DNA of 55,597 nucleotides from an uncultured Lachnospiraceae bacterium (lineage in GTDB: Bacteria > Bacillota > Clostridia > Lachnospirales > Lachnospiraceae), in NCBI GenBank assembly GCA_944383965.1, contig CALWRQ010000003.1:1-55597 (forward strand), written 5' to 3'. The notes below the pieces were generated by a model, which saw only the letters and a list, made by a program, of their open reading frames with translations, was not told the origin of the DNA and made no database searches. The position numbers and the translations under genes were made by a program. This document shows positions 48,938-55,597 of this stretch, piece by piece (the stretch's first letter is position 1; each line of letters starts with the position of its first letter).

Positions 48938-49858
48938 CTATTTCTTCCCACTCTCTTCAAAATATTTCCCGATTCCGTCTGTCAGTCCGTCCGCCAGCTT
49001 CTCCAGAGTCTTTTTTCCGTAATCGGACTTCTTATCCCCAAGCTCCACATCCACACTGGGCACAGTGGAATAGGAAGTCTGAGTCAGATCCATTTCCATC
49101 TCACCGGTTCCGAAGATTCTGCATCCCTGACCTTTCAGCCCCTCAATGAGTGCACGTCCCAGAGCATTGTGCTCCTTCCAGTGAGACGCTACCGGTTCCA
49201 TCGCCCGATAGGTCGCATTGGACGGCACACTCATAAAAAACGCCCCCTTATCTTTCGATGTGGAATCCCAATGGAGCGCAATATGACAGTCCGCATAATT
49301 ATTGGCCAGCACGGTTCTTGCCACATTGTCCAGCTGAGAGTCCTCAGCTTCCCGCACCATCAGAACGCTGTATCCTTCCTCCAGCAGCCGCTCCTTCAGG
49401 ATCATGGCCATTTTCAGAGTCACCTCCGCCTCCGGTGTTCCGTCAGCAAAGGTCATTCCGCTGCTGATGGCGGAAGCCTTTACTGCTCCCGCCGCCGTGG
49501 TACCGCTGGTTACCTTGGGAGTCTTGTCCGGATGACAGTAGGTTTTCTGTTTCTCTCCTCCCGCACAGCCATGTCCCGCATTGACACATACCGTAATTCC
49601 CTTCGCATTTTCTCTGCGGTTCTTATAGAGCACTGCCTTTCCGGAATGGATGGCGGAAAATTCTCCGTACGGAAGAGTTTCCGAAAATTCAATTTCCTTT
49701 CCTGTTTCCGTCTGATCCGCCTCCCTGTCGGATGACAGTACTGTTTTATTTCCGGAAGACACTGCTGCCAGGGCCTCTTCCCTGCCGCCTTCGCCTCCGC
49801 ACAGAAGGAAGATTGCAGCTGCTGCCGCTCCTATTTTCCACACTGTTTTTCTTTTCAT
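48938..49858 (-). CDS. Secreted N-acetylmuramoyl-L-alanine amidase (Amidase_3)
   Basis: This 306-residue protein has a signal peptide (MKRKTVWKIGAAAAAIFLLC) and a zinc amidase fold: VCVNAGHGC supplies the first His, EAEVTLKMAMILKERLLEE the Glu region, and NNYADCHIALHWDST the second His. It cuts the bond between MurNAc and L-Ala in peptidoglycan outside the membrane. No cell-wall-binding repeats are present, so it may be released or act near the membrane. It ends at the strong hairpin at 48889 and lies 35 nt downstream of the histidine kinase gene. Confidence 0.88.
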   Translation of the reverse strand: MKRKTVWKIGAAAAAIFLLCGGEGGREEALAAVSSGNKTVLSSDREADQTETGKEIEFSETLPYGEFSAIHSGKAVLYKNRRENAKGITVCVNAGHGCAGGEKQKTYCHPDKTPKVTSGTTAAGAVKASAISSGMTFADGTPEAEVTLKMAMILKERLLEEGYSVLMVREAEDSQLDNVARTVLANNYADCHIALHWDSTSKDKGAFFMSVPSNATYRAMEPVASHWKEHNALGRALIEGLKGQGCRIFGTGEMEMDLTQTSYSTVPSVDVELGDKKSDYGKKTLEKLADGLTDGIGKYFEESGKK

Positions 49859-49893
49859 AGTCCCGTTCTCCTTTCAGCCGTTCCTCTGTTTTC

Positions 49894-51135
49894 TCACCGT
49901 CTGAAGCCCGCCCGTTTTCCCGGTTCATACACTGAAAATTCTGCAATAAACCGGTTTTCTCCTTCGGATGATTCCGCCCAGATCCTGCCCCTGTGCCTCT
50001 CCACAATGCTCTGTGCGATGGCCAGCCCCAGTCCATAGCCCTTTCTGTCACTTCTGGAGCTGTCCGAACGGTAAAACCGTTCAAATATTTCTTTTCTCTT
50101 TTCTTCCGGTATCTCAGTCCCGCTGTTGGATACTGTCAGCCGTACCTTTTTTCCGTTTATATGCTCAAGGCAGATCCTGGCCTTTCCTTCCTCAGATGAA
50201 TATTTCTCCGCATTGTCCAGCAGGATCCTCATCAGCTGTCTCAGCTGCTCTTCTTCCCCCCGTATGCAGACGCCTTCCTCCACGCTGCTGCAGAGTTCTT
50301 TATTCCCCTGGTAAAACACAGCTTCAAAAGAAAGCACACTTTCAATCACTACATCGCTCAGATTGCAGACACTGCGGATTTTTCTGGCACTTTCCGCCTC
50401 CGTTTTGGCCAGCGCCAGCATCTCTTCCACCATCTTTTTCATCTCCTCCGCCTCCTGGACGATATTGGCCAGCCATCTGGCGCCGTCCCGGTCTGCCGGC
50501 GGTTCCTGTTCCGCCAGAAGCTGAGCATTGGCCATAATCACCGTAAGAGGAGTTTTCAGTTCATGGGAAGCATCTGCTACGAATTGTTTTTCCCTTTTTA
50601 TAGACTGTCCCACAGGTGCAACCGCCCATTTGGACAGCAGGCAGCTGATCCCGAACAAAGCAACCCAGACCGCCGATCCTATCACTGCCAGATTTCTCCA
50701 CATTCCCTCTGCAAATGCCTCTCCCATGCTGGTATCCATATAGGCGATCCGGTATCCGCTTTCAAATGGCCGGCGCAGATACCGGAGCTGATACAGCTCC
50801 AGAATTCCTCCATCTGCAGAAGCTGCCAGGCTCTGCGCAGCCAGCCGCTCCAGTGAATCCTGATCCGGTTCCAGTCCATACTGGCCCTCCACGCCGATGA
50901 TCTCATTATTCCCGTCTGTAATCAGGATGAAATAGGGAGCCCGTATGCTTCCCACATCCCAGAACTCCGGTACGGACTCTGCAGCCGCAGCCTGCCAGAG
51001 CATGCGTTCATCATTCCGGTCCATTTTCTGCTTGGTAAAATAGCCAACAGCCAGAAAAGCCAGTCCGATTACCAGAGTGACCATCACCATATTGGAAACT
51101 ACAAACTTGATCCGAAGCCTTCGCAGTTCTTTCAT
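49894..51135 (-). CDS. Sensor histidine kinase
   Basis: This 413-residue inner-membrane kinase has a first helix (about residues 12-30), an extracytoplasmic sensor region of about 130 residues, a second helix (about 150-170), the H-box FVADASHELKTPLTVIMANAQ and a catalytic domain with VSNSGTEIPEEKRKEIFERF and GYGLGLAIAQSI. No HAMP domain is evident. Start overlaps the stop of the response regulator gene (ATGA). The signal is not readable; the neighbouring amidase and NEW3-ABC genes suggest envelope-related control. Confidence 0.92.
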   Translation of the reverse strand: MKELRRLRIKFVVSNMVMVTLVIGLAFLAVGYFTKQKMDRNDERMLWQAAAAESVPEFWDVGSIRAPYFILITDGNNEIIGVEGQYGLEPDQDSLERLAAQSLAASADGGILELYQLRYLRRPFESGYRIAYMDTSMGEAFAEGMWRNLAVIGSAVWVALFGISCLLSKWAVAPVGQSIKREKQFVADASHELKTPLTVIMANAQLLAEQEPPADRDGARWLANIVQEAEEMKKMVEEMLALAKTEAESARKIRSVCNLSDVVIESVLSFEAVFYQGNKELCSSVEEGVCIRGEEEQLRQLMRILLDNAEKYSSEEGKARICLEHINGKKVRLTVSNSGTEIPEEKRKEIFERFYRSDSSRSDRKGYGLGLAIAQSIVERHRGRIWAESSEGENRFIAEFSVYEPGKRAGFRR

Positions 51136-51812
51136 GGCTTTCCTCCTCCCGACAGATAATACCCCAGATGTCTGGCCGTGGCAATTTCTGTCTCCGCTTT
51201 CAGAAAATCCAGTTTTTTCCTGAGAAAAGAAATATAGATCTCCACATTATTGTCCACCGCGTCTCCGTCATTTCCCCAGATCTTCAGAATCAGTGTCTCC
51301 TTGGATACAACTGCTCCTTTATAATGCATCAGGATCCTCATTACCTCATATTCCCGCTTTCCCAGACGGATGCGTTTTTCTCCCCGTTCCAGGCAGTAGG
51401 TAGACTGATTCAGCCGGAGATCTCCAAAACTCAGAACGTCAGGGATCATTTCTCCTCTCCTGCGCAGGATTGCCTTCAGTGCGGCTGTCAGCTCATCCTT
51501 GTCAAACGGCTTGGTCAGGTAATAATCCGCCCCGCTCTCCAATCCCGCAACCTTATCCTCTGTTTCGCTTTTGGCTGTCAGCATCAGCACCGGTGTCCGG
51601 CATCCCCCCGCCCTGGCTTTCTTCAGCAGCGTCAGGCCGTCCATTCCCGGGAGCATCACATCCAGAATGATCCCGTCATACAGACCGCTCACAGCCAGTT
51701 CATATCCTTCCGTTCCGTCAAAACAGACATCCGCCTCATATCGCTGTCTTCCTACAATATCCCTTAAAGACTCTGCCAGCCTTACATTATCCTCTACGAT
51801 CAATATCCTCAT
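51132..51812 (-). CDS. OmpR/PhoB-family response regulator
   Basis: This 226-residue regulator has a receiver domain (VEDN near the start, phospho-acceptor Asp in IILDVMLPGMDG, Lys in LTKPFDKDEL) and a C-terminal winged helix (RLGKREYEVMRILMHYKGAVVSKETLILKIWGNDGDAVDNNVEIYISFLRKKL). It is the first gene of a two-component operon, separated from the ABC genes upstream by a terminator at 51849-51893. Binding sites were not identified. Confidence 0.93.
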   Translation of the reverse strand: MRILIVEDNVRLAESLRDIVGRQRYEADVCFDGTEGYELAVSGLYDGIILDVMLPGMDGLTLLKKARAGGCRTPVLMLTAKSETEDKVAGLESGADYYLTKPFDKDELTAALKAILRRRGEMIPDVLSFGDLRLNQSTYCLERGEKRIRLGKREYEVMRILMHYKGAVVSKETLILKIWGNDGDAVDNNVEIYISFLRKKLDFLKAETEIATARHLGYYLSGGGKP

Positions 51813-51848
51813 ATCTTTCCCGCCTCCGCCGGATTTCCTTTAGCATAA

Positions 51849-51893
51849 GAAAAAATGCCTCAAAAGTCAATGCGGCTTCTGAAGCATTTTTCT
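51849..51893 (-). terminator. Terminator of the NEW3-ABC operon
   Basis: On the minus strand TGCTTCA pairs with TGAGGCA (one wobble) and a T-run of six follows. It lies 12 nt beyond the permease stop. Confidence 0.7.
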
Positions 51894-51904
51894 TTCTGCG
51901 GCAA

Positions 51905-52831
51905 TTAACTGGACCGGATTTCCTGCCGCATGAATTTCATATAAGAAAGAACAAACGCCGCCAGCGTCATGGCAGCCATTCCCGTAAGATGGGGCCATAC
52001 CAGAAGCAGGCTCTGTCCGAACGGCAGATAGCCGGCCACCGCTCCCTCCAGCTGAGCATTCGTAACAATCCCGATGGTCCTGACTCCCGGATTCAGGATC
52101 GTGGTAACCGCCTCCCCGTAAAGATAATAGGGAGAAAAGCGATTCAGGTACAGTTCGCATTTATAATTGTCCATCAGATTGAACAGGCCTTCCCAGCCTC
52201 CGTTTACAGGGAACAGGGCGGCCGCAATGATTCCTGCCAGCATGCTCAGAAAAATCGTGAAAAACAGCCAGCATGCGATCACTGCCAGGGCACTGGTAGC
52301 CGCGTGGCGGCACAATACCGAAAAAAGAATGGACAGCCCCAGCCAGAAGCAGATGTACACTCCCGTAAACAGCAAAAATACAATGATCCGTCCCACTTCC
52401 TCCAGAGACGGGGGGATTCCGATCACGATCAGACCCAGAGCACTGACCAGACCTCCCATGACAAACACCATGGTAAAGATGATCGCTGCACCTGCCAGAA
52501 ATTTCCCGTTGATCACACTGTCTCTGTAGATTGGCTGGGAAAGAAGGCGATTCAGGGTTCCTCCGCTCTGCTCACTGTTTATGGCATCAAATCCCAACGC
52601 CAGCCCCACGAACGGACCCAAAAGGGCGATGAAAGACACAAATGAGGGAATCGAGCTTCCGCTGGAGGTAAACAGCTTCAGAAAAACGAAATCCGTGTCC
52701 GTACCCGACGATATGCTTTCCAGTGCTCCGTAAAGACTTGCAAAGCCGGATACCGCCACCAGCGCAAGAATGAGAAGAAATCTTCTGCTCCTGATATGAT
52801 CCGCCATCTCTTTGTGAAACAGCGCCCACAA
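51905..52831 (-). CDS. ABC-2-type permease
   Basis: This protein of about 308 residues has six or more hydrophobic segments with the family's cytosolic N-terminal element KEMADHIRSRRFLLIL, the DAINSEQSGGTLNRLLSQPIYRD motif after the second helix, and a long extracytoplasmic loop. These features mark ABC-2 (NosY/YhgE-like) permeases used in export or quality control. TTG at 52831 is the first in-frame start; ATG at 52807 is the alternative. It works with the ATPase upstream. Confidence 0.85.
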   Translation of the reverse strand: MWALFHKEMADHIRSRRFLLILALVAVSGFASLYGALESISSGTDTDFVFLKLFTSSGSSIPSFVSFIALLGPFVGLALGFDAINSEQSGGTLNRLLSQPIYRDSVINGKFLAGAAIIFTMVFVMGGLVSALGLIVIGIPPSLEEVGRIIVFLLFTGVYICFWLGLSILFSVLCRHAATSALAVIACWLFFTIFLSMLAGIIAAALFPVNGGWEGLFNLMDNYKCELYLNRFSPYYLYGEAVTTILNPGVRTIGIVTNAQLEGAVAGYLPFGQSLLLVWPHLTGMAAMTLAAFVLSYMKFMRQEIRSS

Positions 52832-52872
52832 TCCTATATTCCGTTCTCTTTTCCCCCCCTTCCCCCGCTGTT

Positions 52873-53874
52873 TTACCGGTTGCGGGAAATAAACCTTTTA
52901 ATTTTTCCATTGCTGCTACCATTGTCATGACCTGCCTTTTCAAAATATCTTCGATATATCTCATCCAAATCATTGCCGCAGGGCCTCAGACTCACCAGAG
53001 AGTATCCGTTTTTCAATGCCGTTTCTGCCAGAAGGTCTGAAATATTCTTTTCCGAGCCGATCATATACCGCCCGCCTTCTCTTCCCACACTGCACACTCC
53101 GTCCAGATCCCGCAGAATATCCCGAAGGCGGTCATCCGCAGGTGTTACGCACAGTTCTGTCAGGTATCTGCTGTCCTCTCTGGTCTGCTCTGCCAGTTCT
53201 TCCACCGTTCCGCAGGCCACCAGCCGTCCCTTCACAAAAAGTCCCACACGGTCACAGATCTGCTGGATCTGATACAGCTGATGGGAAGAAATCAGGATCG
53301 TCCTGTTTTCCTTCTTCGCCATCTCCACAATCAGCCGAAGAAGGTCCCGCATTCCTTCCGGGTCAATTCCCAGAGTCGGTTCATCCATGATGATCACTTC
53401 CGGATCCTTCATCAGAACGTCTGCAACTCCCAGTCTCTGCCGCATTCCTCTGGAATAAGTCCCCACCTTCTGGTCACCGGCATCTTCCAGGCCGGTGCGC
53501 AGAAGCAGCCGTTCAATCCTTTCTTCCGCCTCTGCCCGCGGCAGGCCGTTCAGAGCTGCCGTAAAGCGAAGATTTTCCCGGCCGGTCATATCATTATAAA
53601 AACCTACGTTATCCGGCATATAGCCAACCGTGCGCTTTACCTCCATAGGCTCTCTCACACAGTCCATTCCGCTGATAAAAGCTGTTCCTTCTGTCGGTTC
53701 TGTCAGTCCTGTAAGCATCAGGGTTGTGGTCGTCTTTCCCGCTCCGTTTGGTCCGAGAAGGCCAAAAATCTCTCCTCTGCGGACCGAAAGATCCAGTCCG
53801 TCCACTGCCGTCTTATTTCCATACCGCTTTGTCAAGCCTCTGATCTGGATGATCGCTTCTCTCGTTTCTGCCAT
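52873..53874 (-). CDS. ABC-transporter ATPase of the NEW3 locus
   Basis: This protein of about 333 residues has Walker [10 protein letters not shown] (about residue 37), signature YSRGMRQR, Walker [13 protein letters not shown] and switch His in SSHQLYQ. The extra C-terminal 90 residues are typical of ABC-2 exporter ATPases. The ATG at 53874 follows GGGAG by 8 nt; an upstream in-frame ATG overlapping the NEW3 stop is the alternative. It is the middle gene of a three-gene operon. Confidence 0.9.
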   Translation of the reverse strand: MAETREAIIQIRGLTKRYGNKTAVDGLDLSVRRGEIFGLLGPNGAGKTTTTLMLTGLTEPTEGTAFISGMDCVREPMEVKRTVGYMPDNVGFYNDMTGRENLRFTAALNGLPRAEAEERIERLLLRTGLEDAGDQKVGTYSRGMRQRLGVADVLMKDPEVIIMDEPTLGIDPEGMRDLLRLIVEMAKKENRTILISSHQLYQIQQICDRVGLFVKGRLVACGTVEELAEQTREDSRYLTELCVTPADDRLRDILRDLDGVCSVGREGGRYMIGSEKNISDLLAETALKNGYSLVSLRPCGNDLDEIYRRYFEKAGHDNGSSNGKIKRFISRNR

Positions 53875-53900
53875 AGTTCCATCTCCCGTCACCATCCTGT

Positions 53901-55094
53901 TCACCGTCTTCCGTATTTACGGAAAATATAACCGATTCCCGCCAGAAGAGCCGCAATGACCGCTACTGCAAAAAATCCCCATATCATACTGGTTTCCACT
54001 GCTACCCGGAATTCCGCACTGTCAGATACCTGGCTGGCATTGGCATTGATGGTAACCACATAGTCCCCTGTGAGCGCCTGCTTTGACGGAGTCACATGAG
54101 CAGTAACCTCTACCGTAGCCCCGGCTTCGACCACATCAATCGTAGGAGTATCAAAACTTACATTCCAGTCTGTAGGGGCAGAAGAAGTAAGGTTTACATT
54201 CTGAACCGCCACATTGCTGTTGTTGGTAATGCTCAGCGTCACATCCGACTCTTCATTGGCATGAGTACTGAAGCTCAGCCGTCCGTCAGGAGTGCTCAGG
54301 CTCAGATCATATTTTTCCGTTACCGTCACGGAAAGATCCATGGAAAGAGTCTCACTTCCGGAAATGGCAGAACAGGAAATCGTATAATCTCCCGCTTCCA
54401 CATTATTGGGAGGCGTCACTCCGATTGTCAGCCCCTGGCTCACTCCCGGATCCAGTTCAATACTGGCGACCTGTGTGGTTTCTCCGCTGGGCTTAAAGGA
54501 CACCTGCCATCCATCCGGTGCCTGTGCAGAAAGGCTGTACGATTGAGCTGCTGCACTGTTATTGATCAGAGTTGCGTTAAAGCTGAAAGAGGTTCCTGCC
54601 GCTCCTTCCTGCTCCGGATACTCAGAAGAAAAGTCTCCCTGGCTGACCTCCAGTTCATTTACATCCAGATTCAGAGTAAGGGTGTCATAGACCCCATCCC
54701 CTGCCCGTGCTTCCAGAACTACCTGATACGTTCCGTCTGCCGTATCTGCCGGTATATCCAGCTGAAATGACGCACTTGCCGTATTCGTTCCGTTGGGCAC
54801 ATGAATCTGGCTGATCCTGCTGCTTCCTCCGGAAATATAGCCATCCCATCCTTCAGGCATGGAAACGATCGACAGCGATGCGTCACATCCTGCTCCGCTG
54901 TTGTCAAAGCCAAGATTGAAGGTAAGATCATCCCCCGCCTTTGCAGTCATCCCCGGATAGTCCGTGTGCATATCCAGACCGCCCGCCGCGTGGGCCGTGA
55001 GAATCCCTCCCGTCAGAACCGTAGCCATCACGCCGCCTGCAGCCAGCAGTTTTAAAGATCTCTTTCGTAATACTGATAAATTCTTCCCATTCAT
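53901..55094 (-). CDS. Membrane-anchored NEW3-domain protein
   Basis: This 397-residue protein has a signal peptide ending near AHA, three or four immunoglobulin-like NEW3 repeats of about 100 residues (with [25 protein letters not shown] and [12 protein letters not shown] as the equivalent 'GW' turns) and a C-terminal membrane helix ([17 protein letters not shown]) followed by RKYGRR. It is exposed outside the membrane. NEW3 proteins linked to ABC-2 genes are often annotated as transporter accessories; the precise role is unknown. The ATG at 55094 follows AAGGAG. Confidence 0.85.
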   Translation of the reverse strand: MNGKNLSVLRKRSLKLLAAGGVMATVLTGGILTAHAAGGLDMHTDYPGMTAKAGDDLTFNLGFDNSGAGCDASLSIVSMPEGWDGYISGGSSRISQIHVPNGTNTASASFQLDIPADTADGTYQVVLEARAGDGVYDTLTLNLDVNELEVSQGDFSSEYPEQEGAAGTSFSFNATLINNSAAAQSYSLSAQAPDGWQVSFKPSGETTQVASIELDPGVSQGLTIGVTPPNNVEAGDYTISCSAISGSETLSMDLSVTVTEKYDLSLSTPDGRLSFSTHANEESDVTLSITNNSNVAVQNVNLTSSAPTDWNVSFDTPTIDVVEAGATVEVTAHVTPSKQALTGDYVVTINANASQVSDSAEFRVAVETSMIWGFFAVAVIAALLAGIGYIFRKYGRR

Positions 55095-55191
55095 AAGCAA
55101 TCTCCTTTATGTATCCTCAAAGATGCTTATATTCTAGCTCTCAAACCTTTAATTAGTCTGAAACTGCGCAGTCCGATTCATTTCAGACACC

Positions 55192-55224
55192 AAAAAAGGA
55201 TCCCTCATCCAAAATGAGGAATCC
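55192..55224 (-). terminator. Terminator of the tRNA operon
   Basis: On the minus strand GGATTCCTCAT pairs with ATGAGGGATCC (one G-T wobble) and six T residues follow. It lies just beyond tRNA-Leu. Confidence 0.88.
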
Positions 55225-55232
55225 TTCTTCCA

Positions 55233-55318
55233 TGCCGGCGACCGGAATCGAACCGGTACGGGAGGTAAGTCCCGCAGGATTTTAAGTCCTGTGCGTCTGC
55301 CAGTTCCGCCACGCCGGC
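55233..55318 (-). tRNA. tRNA-Leu (anticodon TAA)
   Basis: This 86-nt class II tRNA pairs GCCGGCG with CGCCGGC in the acceptor stem, followed by discriminator A. The anticodon loop reads CTTAAAA, giving TAA, and a long variable arm (CGGGACTTACCTCCCG) is present. CCA is not encoded. It is the last tRNA before the terminator. Confidence 0.95.
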
Positions 55319-55336
55319 CTGTCATATGTGACAAAA

Positions 55337-55409
55337 TGGGGCCTATAGGGCTCGAACCTATGACCCTCTGCTTGTAAGGCAGATGCTCTCCCAGCTGAGC
55401 TAAGACCCC
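55337..55409 (-). tRNA. tRNA-Val (anticodon TAC)
   Basis: This 73-nt tRNA has acceptor GGGGTCT/AGGCCCC with discriminator A, anticodon loop CTTACAA and a T-loop TTCGAGC. CCA is not encoded. Confidence 0.95.
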
Positions 55410-55439
55410 ATGATTTACTGCCTGTCAGGCAATAAAAAA

Positions 55440-55513
55440 CGACCCGGATGGGATTCGAACCCACGACCTCCGCCGTGACAGGGCGGCGCTCTAACCAACT
55501 GAGCCACCGGGCC
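55440..55513 (-). tRNA. tRNA-Asp (anticodon GTC)
   Basis: This 74-nt tRNA has acceptor GGCCCGG/CCGGGTC, discriminator G as is typical for Asp, anticodon loop CTGTCAC and T-loop TTCGAAT. CCA is not encoded. Confidence 0.95.
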
Positions 55514-55542
55514 AGATATGATATTATTTAGTTCAGGGTTAG

Positions 55543-55597
55543 TGGACCTTCGGGGACTCGAACCCAGGACCGACCGGTTATGAGCCGGTTGCTCTAA
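55543..55597 (-). tRNA. tRNA-Met (anticodon CAT), 5' part cut by window edge
   Basis: The 3' part of a tRNA is visible: anticodon stem-loop CCGGCTCATAACCGG (anticodon CAT), T-arm with TTCGAGT and acceptor strand AAGGTCC plus A. The 5' end lies beyond the window. CAT could mean elongator Met or a lysidine-modified Ile tRNA; the missing half would decide. The T-stem has one mismatch as read. Confidence 0.8.

Noticed and set aside
1-55597. CRISPR array, rRNA genes, prophage, transposase or integrase
   Set aside because: No spaced direct repeats, rRNA signatures or mobile-element proteins were seen anywhere in the window.

Overview
The window reads as chromosomal DNA of an anaerobic, H2-metabolising Clostridia, most likely Lachnospiraceae. 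This rests on trimeric and sensory [FeFe]-hydrogenase genes, SpoIIE-type phosphatase signalling, an Fe-S L-serine dehydratase split into two subunits, a rubredoxin-fused flavodiiron protein, AGGAGG ribosome sites and consensus sigma-A promoters. Species cannot be fixed by eye. Base composition looks moderate (near 50% GC) except for a visibly AT-richer stretch at about 41.0-48.9 kb. Both edges cut a feature: a hydrogenase-like gene on the left and a tRNA on the right.

Region 1 (1-16.8 kb) is a hydrogenase neighbourhood. A divergent centre at about 1.9-2.08 kb drives, leftward, a DRTGG protein, a HATPase and a truncated sensor-like [FeFe]-hydrogenase, and, rightward, hydC, a HATPase, a [2Fe-2S] protein, hydB and hydA (a NAD/ferredoxin-linked trimeric hydrogenase). 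A K+/H+ antiporter-like gene, a PurF-like protein without the catalytic cysteine, a duplicated-domain secreted protein and a PepSY protein follow. A leftward operon (16826 to 12139) then encodes a small [2Fe-2S] protein, a PAS-containing sensory hydrogenase, a SpoIIE-family phosphatase and a group-B-like hydrogenase. Four different [FeFe]-hydrogenase types therefore lie within about 17 kb.

Region 2 (17-30.8 kb) holds transport and signalling genes: an NMT1/SsuA-type ABC importer, a TauE/SafE permease, an OpuC-type compatible-solute importer with fused permease and binding protein, a heterodimeric ABC exporter under a MarR regulator, a degenerate GGDEF-EAL protein and an unrecognised lipoprotein.

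Region 3 (30.8-41 kb) concerns redox and sulfur chemistry. It has a LysR regulator translationally coupled to a flavodiiron-rubredoxin-NADH reductase fusion, serine dehydratase subunits, a rhodanese, a signal-peptide-less arylsulfotransferase-like protein with a thioredoxin-like protein, a divergent thioredoxin-reductase-like protein carrying what looks like a dead thioredoxin tail, and an ECF sigma/anti-sigma pair.

Region 4 (41-48.9 kb, AT-rich) is a self-contained importer locus: DUF3798-type lipoprotein, double-ABC ATPase, two permeases, an M20 PepD-like dipeptidase and a divergent LysR regulator, bounded by two strong hairpins. Region 5 (48.9-55.6 kb) has a cell-wall amidase, a two-component system, an ABC transporter with a NEW3-domain membrane-anchored partner, and a tRNA operon (Met, Asp, Val, Leu).

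The stretches most worth following up are the clustered hydrogenase sensors with their phosphatase/HATPase partners, the cysteine-less PurF paralogue behind a possible attenuator, the cytosolic arylsulfotransferase/thioredoxin group, and the DUF3798-PepD importer island.
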